Of a stretch of DNA of 64,000 bases, positions 11,275-22,210 are shown in pieces. Source of the stretch: Tachypleus tridentatus (Eukaryota > Arthropoda > Merostomata > Xiphosura > Limulidae); NCBI RefSeq assembly GCF_004210375.1, contig NC_134829.1, positions 24,382,034 through 24,446,033 of the forward strand, given 5' to 3'. The notes beneath the pieces are model-generated. The model was not told the origin of the DNA. It worked only from the letters and a program-made list of their open reading frames with translations, and did no database searches. Both the position numbers and the translations under genes were made by a program. Position 1 is the stretch's first letter; the number at the start of each line of letters is the position of its first letter.

Positions 11275-12812
11275 CACTGCTGGCCAAAATCTTAAGGCCA
11301 ATGAACATAAAGAAAAAATATGCATTTTGCGTTGTTAGACTCAACCACTTATTTGAGTAAAGCTTCGAAAGATGAAAATAAGAAAATGGAAAATAAAAAC
11401 CTTGTTTAACATTTAATAAGGGAAATGTGAACACTATGAAATAAGCCTAAATACTAGCTGGTCAAAAGTTGAAAACCATACTGAAACGAAGCGTTAATTG
11501 GTAAACACGTAACGAAATTTAGTCATTTGTGTTCAGCCTTAGCGTTGTCAACATCTCCCATTGACATCTCCTGTGTTACATTGGGTAAAAACATGGCAAA
11601 GACTAAAAAGTTGACAGAGTTTTAACGTCGCAGAATTGTCGAGCTGGTGAGATTGGCCGTAGTAAAACTGCTGTTGCAAATTTCTTAAAAGACCCTGAGA
11701 GATACGGAACGAGAATTTCAAGTGGTCGGCCCAAGGACATTTCGCAGGTGTTGAGCAAGAGAAATCAACGGGTTGTCTAGCAACACACCAGCCGGACAAC
11801 GAACCAGAGTAAGGCCCTTACAGACGCAGAATGCATCTCAATAACAATAAGACGGCATCTTTGAGAGAAAGGCTTTAAAAACCGTAAACGTCTTCAAAGA
11901 CCGCGCCTCCTTCCACACCACGAAACAGCTCGGTTAAACTTTGCTGAGAAGACCAAACATGGAAGGTAGAAAAGTGGACGAAGGTTTTGTTCTCCGATGA
12001 GAAAAAAATTAGCCTGGATTGTCCAGATGGCTTCCAACGTAACTGGCACGATAAGGCTATCCCACCGGAGACATTTTCTACATGACACAATGGAGGAGGT
12101 TCCATCATGATCTGGGATGCTTTCTCCTTCCATGGAACAATGGAGTGTCAGGTTATACAGTGACGTCAAAAAGCAGCTGGCTACATTGACATGTTGGAGA
12201 GAGCATCCTTCTTGACTGAAGGACCTTTCTTGTGTGGAAATGACTGGATCTTTCAGCAGGACAACGCTACAACCCACAATGCCTGCAGGACAAAGGACAT
12301 TTTAATGCCGAATAACATGATTCTTTTGAATCACCTAGCGTGTTCGTCCGAACTGAACCCCATTGAAAATGTTTGGGGGCGAATAGCAAGGGAAGTTTCT
12401 AGAAATAGACGTCAATTCCAAACAGTGCATGATCTTCATGAAGCCATCTTCATCACTTGGAATAACATTCCAGCCAGCCTTCTGCAAACGATTATATTGA
12501 CCATGCCAAAGGGAATGTTTGCAGTTATTCGCAATGATGGCCGTGCAACTCACCACTGAGACCTTTTGTTAGGCATTTCCTACCATGTTTAGGACTTTTC
12601 TTGGTATGGTCTTAAACTTTTGACCAGCTAGTATTTAGGCTAATTTCATAGTGTTTACATTTTCCCTATTGAATGCAAAAATGTTTTTATTTTTATTTTC
12701 CCTTTTCTTATTTTCATCTTTTGAAGATCTACTCAGGTAAGTGGTTGAGTCTAACAACGCGAAATGCATGTTTTTCTTTATGTTCAATGGCCTTATGATT
12801 TGGCCAACAGTG
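11275..12812 (+). mobile_element. Tc1-like DNA transposon with ~195-bp inverted repeats
   Basis: The ends CACTGCTGGCC (11275) and its complement GGCCAACAGTG (to 12812) begin inverted repeats that stay alignable for about 195 bp on each side (11275-11468 and 12617-12812), flanked by TA. Each arm has an outer block (CTGGCCAAAATCTTAAGGCC) and a related inner block (CTGGTCAAAAG) about 170 bp apart, the IR/DR arrangement known from Tc1 elements such as Sleeping Beauty. Length 1538 bp is typical of an autonomous Tc1, but the transposase is broken. Confidence 0.9.
11593..12559 (+). pseudogene. Tc1-family transposase pseudogene
   Basis: A Tc1 DDE transposase would cut and paste the surrounding element. 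The ATG at 11593 starts MAKTKKLTEF and meets a stop at once; helix-turn-helix-like pieces (RIVELVR, 'FLKDPERYGTRISSGRP') follow in shifted frames. The C-terminal third is open from 12191 to 12559 and carries two catalytic blocks: FQQDNATTHN (second Asp) and LNPIENVW (Glu), spaced as in the DD34E group, then the usual tail ending ATHH. Multiple stops and frameshifts upstream show it is dead. Confidence 0.88.
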
Positions 12813-12818
12813 TACATA

Positions 12819-13721
12819 CGAGGTCTGTTCAAAAAATACGCCGACTGACGTCATAAAACAAAATGTACTTTATTTAGAAGTTACAGGTCTGAGACCCCTT
12901 CAAAGTACTCTCCTCCCCAACGCACACACTTATCCCAACGGTGTTTCCACTTGTTGAAACAGTCCTGGTTCGCTTCTTTTTTAATGTCCTCCAGCTCCTT
13001 CGTCGCATTTGCCTTAATCTCGGGAATCGTCTCAAATCTTCTTCCTTTCAAGAATATCCCGTTTGGGGAATAAGAAAAGTCGCAAGGAGCAAGGTCAGGT
13101 GAGTAGGGGGTGGGGAAGAACAGTGATCGAGTGTTTGGCCAAAAACTCACGAGTTCTGAGGGCTGAATTTCGCAGCAACGCGGTGCAACTTCAATTTTTC
13201 AGTCAAAATCTCGTAACAAGATCCAACTGATATCCCACACTCTTAAGCAAGCTCCCTGACAGTCAGACGTCGATTTGCCTGCACCAGGGTGTTGATTTTG
13301 TCGACGTGTGGGTCGTCAGTTGACGTGGAAGGACGTCCAGGACGCTCATCATCTTCAATGGACTGTCGACCATCCTTAAAACGTTCATGCCACTTGAAAC
13401 ATGCCGTACGCTTCATAGCGACATCACCGTAAGCCGTGTTAAGCATAGCAAAAGTTTCAGTCGCAGATTTTCCAAGTTTAACACAAAATTTCACAGCAAG
13501 TCGTTGCTCCTTCAGGTCATTCATTCTGAAATCCGCCAAACAAAAAAAATCGCACTTCACTTAAAACCGCGTAGCTAATACACAAATAAAGATATCTGCA
13601 ATCGGGAAATGGCGTCGTAATCAGCTGATCTGTGCAAACCTAGCGACACCAAGCGGATTCCCCTGGAACCAACTGGAGCCGCGCAATTCAAACAGTCCGC
13701 GTATTTTTCGAACAGCCCTCG
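12819..13721 (-). mobile_element. mariner element, internally deleted (copy 1)
   Basis: TA-flanked, 903 bp, with inverted ends CGAGGTCTGTTCAAAAAATACG on the left and the complement of CGAGG(G)CTGTTCGAAAAATACG on the right. Full-length mariners are about 1.3 kb; here the middle of the transposase, including the first catalytic Asp region, is absent. The element sits 6 bp from the right end of the Tc1 element. It shares its deletion point with the copy at 31523. Confidence 0.9.
12895..13545 (-). pseudogene. mariner transposase, internally deleted
   Basis: The reading begins MNDLKEQRLAVKFCVKLGK and continues through HTH segments (GRPSTSTDDPHVDKI, 'TVRELAEECGISVGSCYEIL') to a point after PQNS, then jumps to the C-terminal part with PYSPDLAPCDF, KRRFETIPEIKANA-like sequence and the end GGEYFEGVSDL. 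YSPDLAPCD contains the final catalytic Asp of the mariner D,D34D triad. The HDNAPAH-type block is missing, so the product cannot be an active transposase. The frame also breaks at the deletion point. Confidence 0.85.
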
Positions 13722-13779
13722 TATATAAACACGTTTAATGCAGAACAATGTTTTCAACCTTAAATGGTGCAAAATTATC

Positions 13780-16030
13780 AATGACTTAGTCAGAGTTGAG
13801 CTTTCCTGGAGTTTCCCTTTCCACAGTGACGAGGACCAAACCACTGAACCAATCTTGTCCAATCGATGCCCTCAGGTGCGTAAAGCCCATTTTTTGTTCA
13901 CTGAATGAGTGCTCACAACTTGCAATTGATAAAGAAGGATTTGTAATGCCAAACATAAATTTGAGAACACATCTTCACTGTCGGACACTACGAAAGAGAC
14001 CAGCTCCAAAGGAAATTTTGGTGTACTGTCATGATCAGTTTTTGGATGAATCTTGCTATCACAGATCTCTGCGTGGAGTTCATCTACATTTTGTCATAGA
14101 AACTACCTAGAGTTGTTCAGCTTTGTTTGAGGAGATTAACTGAGTTATTGTTCCCTAGTAAATTCCTAATGTCAAGTAGAAAACCAAACTTCTCATTGAA
14201 TTCCTTTAGTCAAGTGAATCACTATATCATTTCCAACTCCAGCCAAACCAGGACGCCTTTAATGACTATAACGATTTCTAGCTCTGTTGAAAAAAAAAAA
14301 CCTTCGTCTTTTACCAGTTCTCCAGCCGTTCTTTTTTTTTCTTCCACTTTCCATGCTTCACGTCGCTCTTTTCCTACATTCATGGAGTTTCTGAATAAGT
14401 ATCCTCGAATTTGAAAGATGTGAATATGCAGGACTTTAAAGTCGCTAGATGTCTCTTGGAAGTTCATGTAAGGATCTTTTAGTCTTTCTTGGTACACAAT
14501 TTATTTTCACCATTATCTCGTGCAAAAGTAAGAAGAGTAGCACGTTGAAAGTGAGGATACTTTGCAGCAACTGTCCTTTACTCCTCTCTGGATTCTAATG
14601 CTTCAATAATATCTTTAAATATTCTTTCAGGCGGCCCACCAAGTCATTGAAGCCATCGTGAATAGTTTTGATAGCTTATTTTGGCACTTCAGAGGGTTTC
14701 AGATTTCATACTCCTGCTTAACTATGGCGGGCATCGTCTATTTTATTTACCCATCGCAAAGTTGAACGTAAAAAAAAAAACAGATAGAAACCTTCAATGG
14801 TTACAATAAATATTATTATGAGAGGCTCTCGACTGGCAGAGTGAGCCACACACAGGTTCAAACTGTGATCGTCACAGATGAAAATAGCCTCCGATGAATT
14901 TTGTCTGATATCCTCGTTTGTACTCCATATAAACGGCTAGAAATTACAGTTGCATTGTCATAGCACTGAGATTGTCAAACATCTAAAGGGAATCGGTCGA
15001 ACTCAAAACTTATTGACGATCAGTTTCTCGATGACGGTGGCATATTTGAATGAACTTGGATAAAACTAAGGAATGTTTCTTTAATGGACACATTTTTATT
15101 AATAAAATCAACATCAACAAACTCGATAATATATAACATATGTTCCCAGTGTCCTACATTATAAGTTGAGTCAAACAAAATTTCATAGTATTTGTTACTT
15201 CTGAAGGCGCCCGAGATTTCATCCATTATACCAGAGTTAAAAAGACTAATGAATTCATTCTGAATTGAGGATATAATTAGGAAAATGATTTATGCTGGTG
15301 GTTTTGCAGCATGTGATCCTACTCAGCTATGAGTTTGAGAACAGATAAAACGTTTCCAGTGTTAGTATTGTCAATAACTGCATGATTTTTCTTATGACCA
15401 CTCAAGGCCAAAATTTGCAAAACCAGGAACTCGATTTAGTTAAGAAGTCGATTCTATTCAGAATCAATTATAGACTCTAGAGCTACATATATTCCTGTAT
15501 TCTAAGAAATTATCCACTCTGGTTTGTTTGTGCTTTTTCCGTCAGTTACGGATAGATTTGTGTTTGTTGACACTATCCTAACTAGATACTACTTTATTTA
15601 TCTTCCTCCAGTGATTAAATCCAGTCAGTTTCTCAGAAGACGATCAACTGTTGGTAGTTGACTCGGAGAACACAGGTACTTTTTAGGTATTGTAGTCTTC
15701 ATAACCATCATCCTCTGGAATCCATTTATCATCTTTACGATTCTGCTGAATGCCTTGTGTATTCTCGAACGTAACCTGGTTGCCTTCTTCCTCCTTCGCC
15801 AGTTCCTACGCCTGTTCCTTCTTCTTTACTGGTAAACGAGCCTCTCCCATTTTCTCAATTAATGGTTGATCTTCCTCAGTCTTCTCTACAGGTGGCTGAT
15901 CGCTCTTCGTGCTAATTCTTCCATGCATACCCTTTGTAAGAAAATACTGTAATAATGGCGTTGATTTATGGGCTTCTTCCTCCTCTCTTACCTTCTTTTT
16001 CCTATTTTTAGCACCACTCAGTTTTCCCCG
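13780..16030 (-). pseudogene. hAT transposase pseudogene, ZMYM1-like
   Basis: On the minus strand, degenerate frames give, in order: a basic, Glu-rich N-terminus (KLSGAKNRKKKVREEEE) near 15960-16020; a middle block (FDNLSAMTM and YKRGYQTKF) near 14880-14990; and a C-terminal hAT dimerisation-like block (CEHSFSEQKMGFTHLR, 'SIGQDWFSGLVL') near 13800-13920. This order matches transposase-derived proteins annotated as zinc finger MYM-type 1-like in many animals. Many stops and frameshifts are present; the DDE core cannot be traced in one frame. Both boundaries are approximate and no terminal repeats were confirmed. Confidence 0.65.
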
Positions 16031-16362
16031 ATAAGTTTACAAACAATACAAATACCTAAGACAAAATCATATTTTACATAAAATGTAAAAGGGCATAAAA
16101 ATATCGCAAATTTATGAAAAGGGCTAACCAAATATTATATTAAGAACTAGGCAACAGGCACTATCATAATTGACCGAATCTCATCGGCATTACGGTTCAA
16201 TTTATTTTGAAATACTTAATACTATTACAGTGTTAACACTAATACAGTGATTTCATTTTGGCTATGATCAACTAAAAATTGAAAATAGTTGAAAACAGAG
16301 GTTTTAAAAAACTTTCAGCAGCTGTTATTATAATACTCATTTTCGTCTTCACTCCTTGATAC

Positions 16363-16479
16363 ACCCCAGTGGCGTAGCGGTATGTCTGTAGACTCACACC
16401 GCTCTAAACTGGGTTTCAATATCCGTGGTGGGCGGAGAACAGATATCCCACTGTGAAGCTTTGTGTTTATTATAAATCT
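16363..16479 (+). repeat. SINE type B (left arm of an inverted pair)
   Basis: Starts 'accccagtggcgtagcggta', with 'gggtttcaatatccgtggtg' as box B and 'gctttgtgtttattataa' at the end. Twelve bases separate it from an opposite-strand copy. Confidence 0.88.
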
Positions 16480-16491
16480 TGTTTTTTATTT

Positions 16492-16613
16492 GTTTATAGT
16501 TAAGCAAAAAAGCTATACAATGGGATATCTATGCTCTGCCCACCACGATTATCGAAATCTGGCTTCTTGCGATGTAAGTCCGCAAATGCAACAACACTGT
16601 GGTATTGGTGATT
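16492..16613 (-). repeat. SINE type B (right arm of an inverted pair)
   Basis: Minus-strand type B: 'agttaagcaaaaaagctata', 'gggatatctatgctctgccc', 'cgaaatctggcttcttgcga' and the head 'aacactgtggtattggtg'. Together with 16363-16479 it forms a tail-to-tail inverted repeat. Confidence 0.82.
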
Positions 16614-17077
16614 TCACTTTTCGGGCTATCAACACTATCATTCTGATTATTAGTGTAATATCACGACTTAATGGAAGAGTTTAATTACATCATACGAAAA
16701 CATTGTACAAAGCATTATAATTGGATGTATTGTAGGCAAGAAAATGAAAAGTGCAATTACATCATAATAAAACTCTCAATCGTTAGCTACTAATGTAGTC
16801 GTCATCTTGGCTGACTGTGTTAGATAGAAGAAAATGACCAAATTTCAATACATCTCAGCTAATTTACCTTCAAAGTTTGAAAAGAGAAGACTGCTTATTT
16901 GTAGTTATTAAGCAACTATATTTCGATATTCAACATAATAACTGTAGTTATCAATTCAATAAATAATCATTTCAAATATATACACGTTGAATTATAATCA
17001 CTATTTAGAACATTATTGGTAGGTATTAAATGTAATTTATAGCATATTATAGAAAAAAATTCAGTATTATGGCGTAT
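16614..17077. other. Spacer
   Basis: AT-rich, no feature recognised. Confidence 0.35.
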
Positions 17078-17200
17078 TGTTGTTGTTAATTAAGCACAAA
17101 GCTACACAATGGGCTATATGTGCTCTGCCAACTACAGGTATCGAAACCAGGATTTTAGCGTTGTAAGTCCACAGACATACCGCTGAGCCACTGGGGGGAT
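17078..17200 (-). repeat. SINE type B
   Basis: Well-preserved minus-strand copy: 'aagcacaaagctacacaatg', 'ggctatatgtgctctgcc', 'agcgttgtaagtccacagac' and 'ccgctgagccactgggggg'. Confidence 0.9.
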
Positions 17201-17662
17201 ATATGGCGTATTTTACGTTGAATATTATTCTGTAGGTATAACTGAAATGACAAACACTCCGAAGATGACGAGTGAAAATATCTGGCATGAGAATCGGCAA
17301 TTCTACCGCTTATCACTAAGCTACGCTAACTTATTAGGCTAAGATTAAGATATTAAAATTTATTCATACAGGAAAAAAGTATTTAATTTGTTTGTTACAT
17401 TTGTTTGCTCCTGCTATATCAAACGTTACATGTTAATGTTATGTCTCTTATGCGGTTGATACTACAAATAATACAGTTAAGTCATTAAAGTTATATTGTT
17501 GTACATGTATAAAATACCTTTTTAATTAATATGCAAGCTCAATATTATACATATTTAATTCATGTTTAATGGTAAAATATTGTTTAAAATAAAATTATAC
17601 CTTTACTAAAGTAACTTCTTTGTGTGAGTCTACTGTGTAATGTTTATTAATTCGACTAATTA
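17201..17662. other. Spacer
   Basis: AT-rich, no feature recognised; ends in the TTA that flanks the next element. Confidence 0.35.
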
Positions 17663-18009
17663 CACTGGTCAACAAAATTTTTGTTGCATTTATATCAAAC
17701 AATTGGTATTACATAATTTCTTGCCCTGATTTCAGATCTGAAGTTAGTTTTTTCCTCAGTGCTCTACTTTTTTTGCAATCAAGGTATTTGAAAATCTCAA
17801 AATTTCGTCATCATCACATTGACGTCGTAGTCTATCATGAAAAATATGTGATAAAATATGTTATAAAACTCTTTAATATAGCTGGGCAATAAAAAAGAAA
17901 ATGCAAGATAGTATAAATGTATTCAAGTTATTTATATTAATTCAATTTATTTATATAAAACTGATTAGTAGATAAGACATTTGCTACTATGAGGAGGGAA
18001 AGCTCAATT

Positions 18010-19775
18010 GCAGTCTACTCAGGCATGAATTTCCGCTTGTAGCTCTTGCGTTTGTGGACTGTCTCAGGGCATTCTCGTTTAATGCTCCAGCAGTAATCTG
18101 CCATCATATGTTTGTCCCATCTCCCTTGGTAACGCTCTTCCATGGTCTTGAGGTCCTGATGGAACCGCTTGCCTTGCTCGTCACTTATAGCTCCTGGGTT
18201 CTCAGGAATCTATCAAGATGACTGTACAGGTAATGGAGTTTGACACTCATGTTACATCCAAGGTCGCGAAAAGCTGACAACATATTCGTTACAAGGGTTT
18301 CATAGTTGTCAGCTTTTTTATTACCGAGAAAGTTTGCCATCACCGCCACAAATGAAAGCCATGCAGTCCTTTCCTTGTCGTTCATCTTTCTGGCAAATTC
18401 TTGATCACGCACAAGTGCACGAATCTGTGGTCCATCAAAACACCTGTCTTGATCTTCTCGAAGGACAAACCAGGGAGCACAGAAAATATGTGTTGGAAGC
18501 ATTCACCGTCAGTATTCAACGCCTTCATAAACTTTATATGCAAAAAAAGGCTCGTTTGGGTTGAGAAAATATTTTACACAAACTGTTTCATCAAGCCCAG
18601 CATGATATGGAGAGGAGGAAATATGATCTTTTCCTCAAATGACAGAACAATTGGATCGTTGACAATATTTGGCATACCTGCCTTCAGAGTCTCACGTATG
18701 GGCCCTCCTTCTGGTTCCAGTGCTTTTCTCGAGCTCGGCTGTCCCACATGCAAAGATAGCAGGGTACTTTGTAAATCCTCTTTGTTGACCTAGGAGGAAA
18801 GTAACCATTTTGAGGTCCACACAAATTGTCCAGTTGTGCTCGTGGTATTTTAGTAGGTCAGTCACAGTCTTAATGACATTATATTCCTCTCGTAAATACA
18901 CAGAGTGTCCAATTGGAACAGCTGCATAGACATTGTCATTATGAAGTAGAACGCACTTCAAACTTTGCTTAGAACAATCTAGAAATAATCGCCAGTCATT
19001 TGGATGGTATACTGGCATCCCTAATTCCTGAGAAGACCTGAGATATTATGACAATAAACAAACATATTCTCCTCTGTAAAATATGGCACAAAAGCCTGCT
19101 CCCGATTTCGGAAGTATGACACTTTAGTTGTATGGCTCAGCTGATTCTTTTCTTGCATCCTGGAAGCTAACACTTCAGCTGCATTTTTTGGAGAGACCCA
19201 AATCACGCACAAGGTCATTCAACTCTGGCTGGCTAAACTGTTGAGGAGTTAATGACTGTGGGGTCTCATAAGAAGGATCGCCAGATTCTGAAAGTATTTC
19301 TTGAGTTTCATCAGCAGTCTCTTGCTCTTGGTCACTACCCACATCTTCAGATGGAAGAAATCCTTTAAAAACTGGGATTGGGAGCTCATCAGAGTGCAGA
19401 GTAGGTCGGATTGCTGAGGGATACTAGGATATGAGATTTTGTGTCTGTTTTTCTTGCCAATGCCCTTTGTATTGACCAGACAAAAATAGCAGTCAGTTGT
19501 GTGGTCCATCGGTTCTCGCCAGGTCATGGGAATTCCGAAAGGTAAACCCTTACGTTTCCCTTTTGTCCAGTCACGCAGCATTTCCTCGCAGTTATGACAC
19601 ACAATATGTGGGGCCCATTTCTTGTCTTGGTCACCAAGAGCAAGTCAAAGTACGCTTTATAAGCACGCCTCAGAAATGATGTTATATTACGCCTTTGACG
19701 AATAAGCGTGAAGCATCCACAAATATAACAGAAAGCGTCCGGCTTGTTCTCACATTGACGTCTCCTTGTAGCCAT
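18010..19775 (-). pseudogene. Multi-copy transposon ORF, broken, unknown family
   Basis: The ATG at 19773-19775 begins MATRRRQCENKPDAFCYICG. Frames then shift but keep a consistent protein: Cys pairs that may bind zinc (FCYICG, CHNCEEML, DCYFC), GLPFGIPMTWREP, an acidic linker near 19300, WRLFLDCSKQSLKCVLLHN near 18960, DCSKQS-type and TAWLSFVAVMANFLGNKKA near 18340, GCNMSVKLHYLYSHLDRF near 18220, then DEQGKRFHQDLKTMEERYQG and ADYCWSIKRECPETVHKRK to a stop near 18015. I recall such FLGN / FHQD / ADYCW proteins as repeated uncharacterised ORFs in arthropod and cnidarian genomes. FHQD and the conserved Asp and Glu residues could be catalytic, but this is a guess. At least four frame breaks make this copy inactive. 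Confidence 0.6.
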
Positions 19776-19845
19776 GATCAGATCTGAAACAAAATCTAAA
19801 CAATTTTAATATCTCTGTTGATAACATAAACGTGTAAGTAATTAA

Positions 19846-20030
19846 CACGTTTCCTGCGATGGGACCCACCGGTGTCCCACTATTGTCTTACCTTTAACTA
19901 AGTTGCAGGCAAGAGACAAGTGTAACGACAACCTCACGTTATCATAGCTCATGCAGCACTGAAGCTGACAGATGTACAAGAGCATCGCAGCAGTTGCCGG
20001 TTTGCCAATATAGGCATCGCAGGAAACGTG
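19846..20030. mobile_element. 185-bp TTAA-flanked MITE (piggyBac-like)
   Basis: Perfect 16-bp terminal inverted repeats CACGTTTCCTGCGATG and CATCGCAGGAAACGTG, flanked on both sides by TTAA (19842-19845 and 20031-20034). TTAA duplication is the hallmark of piggyBac insertion. No coding capacity. It lies inside the CACTG-ended element, upstream of its ORF start on the minus strand, and is more GC-rich than its host. Confidence 0.85.
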
Positions 20031-20199
20031 TTAATTTGACCACAAACGGCTAGAATGAAAAACTTAAAATTGCATTAAAACTAGAGCATGTAGAGCTGAA
20101 CCGTTTTCATATTTGAATTTAGCAGGTCACAAAAGGGTAAGAATAAGTAAAAAAATCTTATGCAACTGAGATTTCGAAAAAATTTGTTGACCTGTGTTA

Positions 20200-21349
20200 T
20201 TATACCTTAGCGTATTATTCAATAGAGAATTTTAAGGTTATATAAGAATATAAGGAAGTATTTAACTATATATTTTATTTATATTTACTGTTTGAAATTT
20301 TATTTTCGTTACACTTGAATAACCTTTATCACTCGAAATGCATTTGATTTCTCAATAAAACACATTGTTACAAAATAATTTACTAACAGTAAATAAAACA
20401 AAAAAGATAAAGGCGTGCTGTGTCGCGCCTGTGTGATATTATACAATTTTGGATCCATCCGCCATTCTGTTTTGTGAGCGAAAAAAATTCTTAGGCCTAG
20501 TGTAAATTTTTCCAAGGAAGAAGTTGAATTAAAATTTAAGACTTTTTTAAGTAAAGATATGTAGCTGGTATATTATAATTGTTCTTTAGATAACTCTGAA
20601 ATTAAGGATACGAAGTTACTGGAGTAATTTAAATTGCAAATATTATCATTTATAATTTACAAACATATTGCTTGTGAAGTTGTAGGGTCAGAACTTGCTT
20701 AGTACCGAATTACTTGGTAGGCTTAACAAGTAGATGTGAAACGCTCATGCTTGTATTATTAGCCTGACTGACCAAAAAGGTATGTTCTTTCCACAACAGC
20801 TAGAAAAATAAAGCTGTATCTTTTACATTAAATATCAGTTATTTATATTTACAGTTTAGTATGTTAAGATAGATTATTCTGTAACTAAATCGAGAAGTGT
20901 TAATATTAATAATTTATGAAATGGCAAAGCTAAAATATAAACTTAAATTTCTAGTAATACTGTTGACGTTACTACTATTTGTGTTAGTAACATTCATGAT
21001 TACTCAACATGTCTAAAGTAATTTGACATTGTTGCACACAGTCAGAGGTGAACTATATTTTACTGTGATTTGATGTAGATACTAACTAAAAATGACAATA
21101 TCTATACATATACTCATGTTGTTACTATATAGGGCGTCAAAGTTGGCTCATGGTGATGGAGATAGTAAAATTCAATCCAACTGTAATATTTTTTAAGATA
21201 AAAATATATATACAGTTAGTAACAATAGCAGTGTTTAAGCTACTTTTATTAGCTGGTTCATAGCATACAGGTAGTGAACAACCATTTCGTTCTTCAACTT
21301 CTAGGTTATGCCTGCAAACCAATCCACCCTTGAAAGAATTAAAAATTGA
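20200..21349. other. Spacer with a short CpG cluster at 20415-20515
   Basis: Mostly AT-rich. 20415-20515 holds several CpGs and 'ccgccattctg', possibly a decayed regulatory or exonic sequence. 20765-20830 is one half of a repeated segment whose other copy is at 22135-22210. Confidence 0.35.
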
Positions 21350-22134
21350 AATCCACCCTTTGATTTAGTTTTCAGGTAATCACCTTTCCCAAGCTCTTAA
21401 AGTGCTTGCCTTTCTACTATGAACAGTGTAATTCATTGCACAAAACAATTGCCCTGTTAGAAAAATAAAACTCTTAACTGGAGCCTGGCCTGTCTATTTT
21501 GTATTTTGAACTTGTGGCATCTTCAGATAATATCTTAAAGAAATTAAATGCTTTTATACTTGGATAATATTGTAAACTTCAGCAAGATCATCTCAACCTT
21601 TCCTTCCTTAAGGTCAACTTATTTCTGTAAGGTATCCCTTCCATTCCTGAAATCATCCTAGTGGCCCTGCATTGAATATTTTTCCAATAAGTCAATATCC
21701 TTTCTTAGATAAGGAAACCAGAACTGTGCACAGTATTTCAGTTGAGGTCTACCAGTAGTTTATTTGCAGATACTTACCTCCTTTGATTTGTAATTGATAT
21801 TTGTAAGTACATTCTAAAATGTTATTACTTTACTACTAACAAGAGTAATTCTCTAATGAATTAACTTTGTCATTCACTACAGTGCCAAGATTTTTTTCTT
21901 CAGTCTTATTTGTGGACTTCTATCTGTATTAAATATCTAATCCAAATTATGATAATTGTATTAATTAAGAGTTTTTTGCCTCCTAGATATTTAACCAAAG
22001 TATCAATTGACCCAAATCATTTTCTAATATCCCAGTATCTCTAATATAACTAGAGATATCCAAGAGTTTACTGTCATTGACATATGTTACTAATTATTCC
22101 ATATTAGTATATTCATGAGATGTCATTGTTAAAC
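21350..22134 (-). repeat. LINE-like remnant, possibly CR1-related
   Basis: The run 'atcctagtggccctgcattg', 'ccaataagtcaatatccttt' and 'accagaactgtgcacagtat' is not simple sequence and resembles, from memory, a conserved region of CR1-type LINEs and related arthropod repeats. No RT or endonuclease frame is readable. The class and orientation are tentative. Confidence 0.35.
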
Positions 22135-22210
22135 TTGTCAAAAAGAGTATGTGCTTTCCAGAACAGCTATTAAAATAAAGCTGTATCTCTACCAGATACT
22201 GTATTTCTCA
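22135..22210. repeat. Second copy of a ~65-bp dispersed repeat
   Basis: 'gtgctttccagaacagct.taaaataaagctgtatct' matches 20765-20830 closely, including the preceding 'caaaaag.gtatgt'. Direct orientation, about 1.37 kb apart, flanking the LINE-like remnant. Confidence 0.6.

Larger units (their letters stand above)
17663..20196 (-). mobile_element. DNA transposon of unclear superfamily, CACTG ends, TTA duplication
   Basis: The left end reads CACTGGTCAACAAAATTTTT and the right end is the complement of CACAGGTCAACAAATTTTTT, so about 14-20 bp of terminal inverted repeat is visible. Both sides are flanked by TTA (17660-17662 and 20197-20199). CACTG-type ends with a 3-bp duplication are the signature of CACTA/EnSpm elements; TTA duplications are also typical of PIF/Harbinger. 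The encoded protein is on the minus strand and shows neither known transposase clearly to my eye, so the superfamily is left open. Length 2534 bp. Confidence 0.72.
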
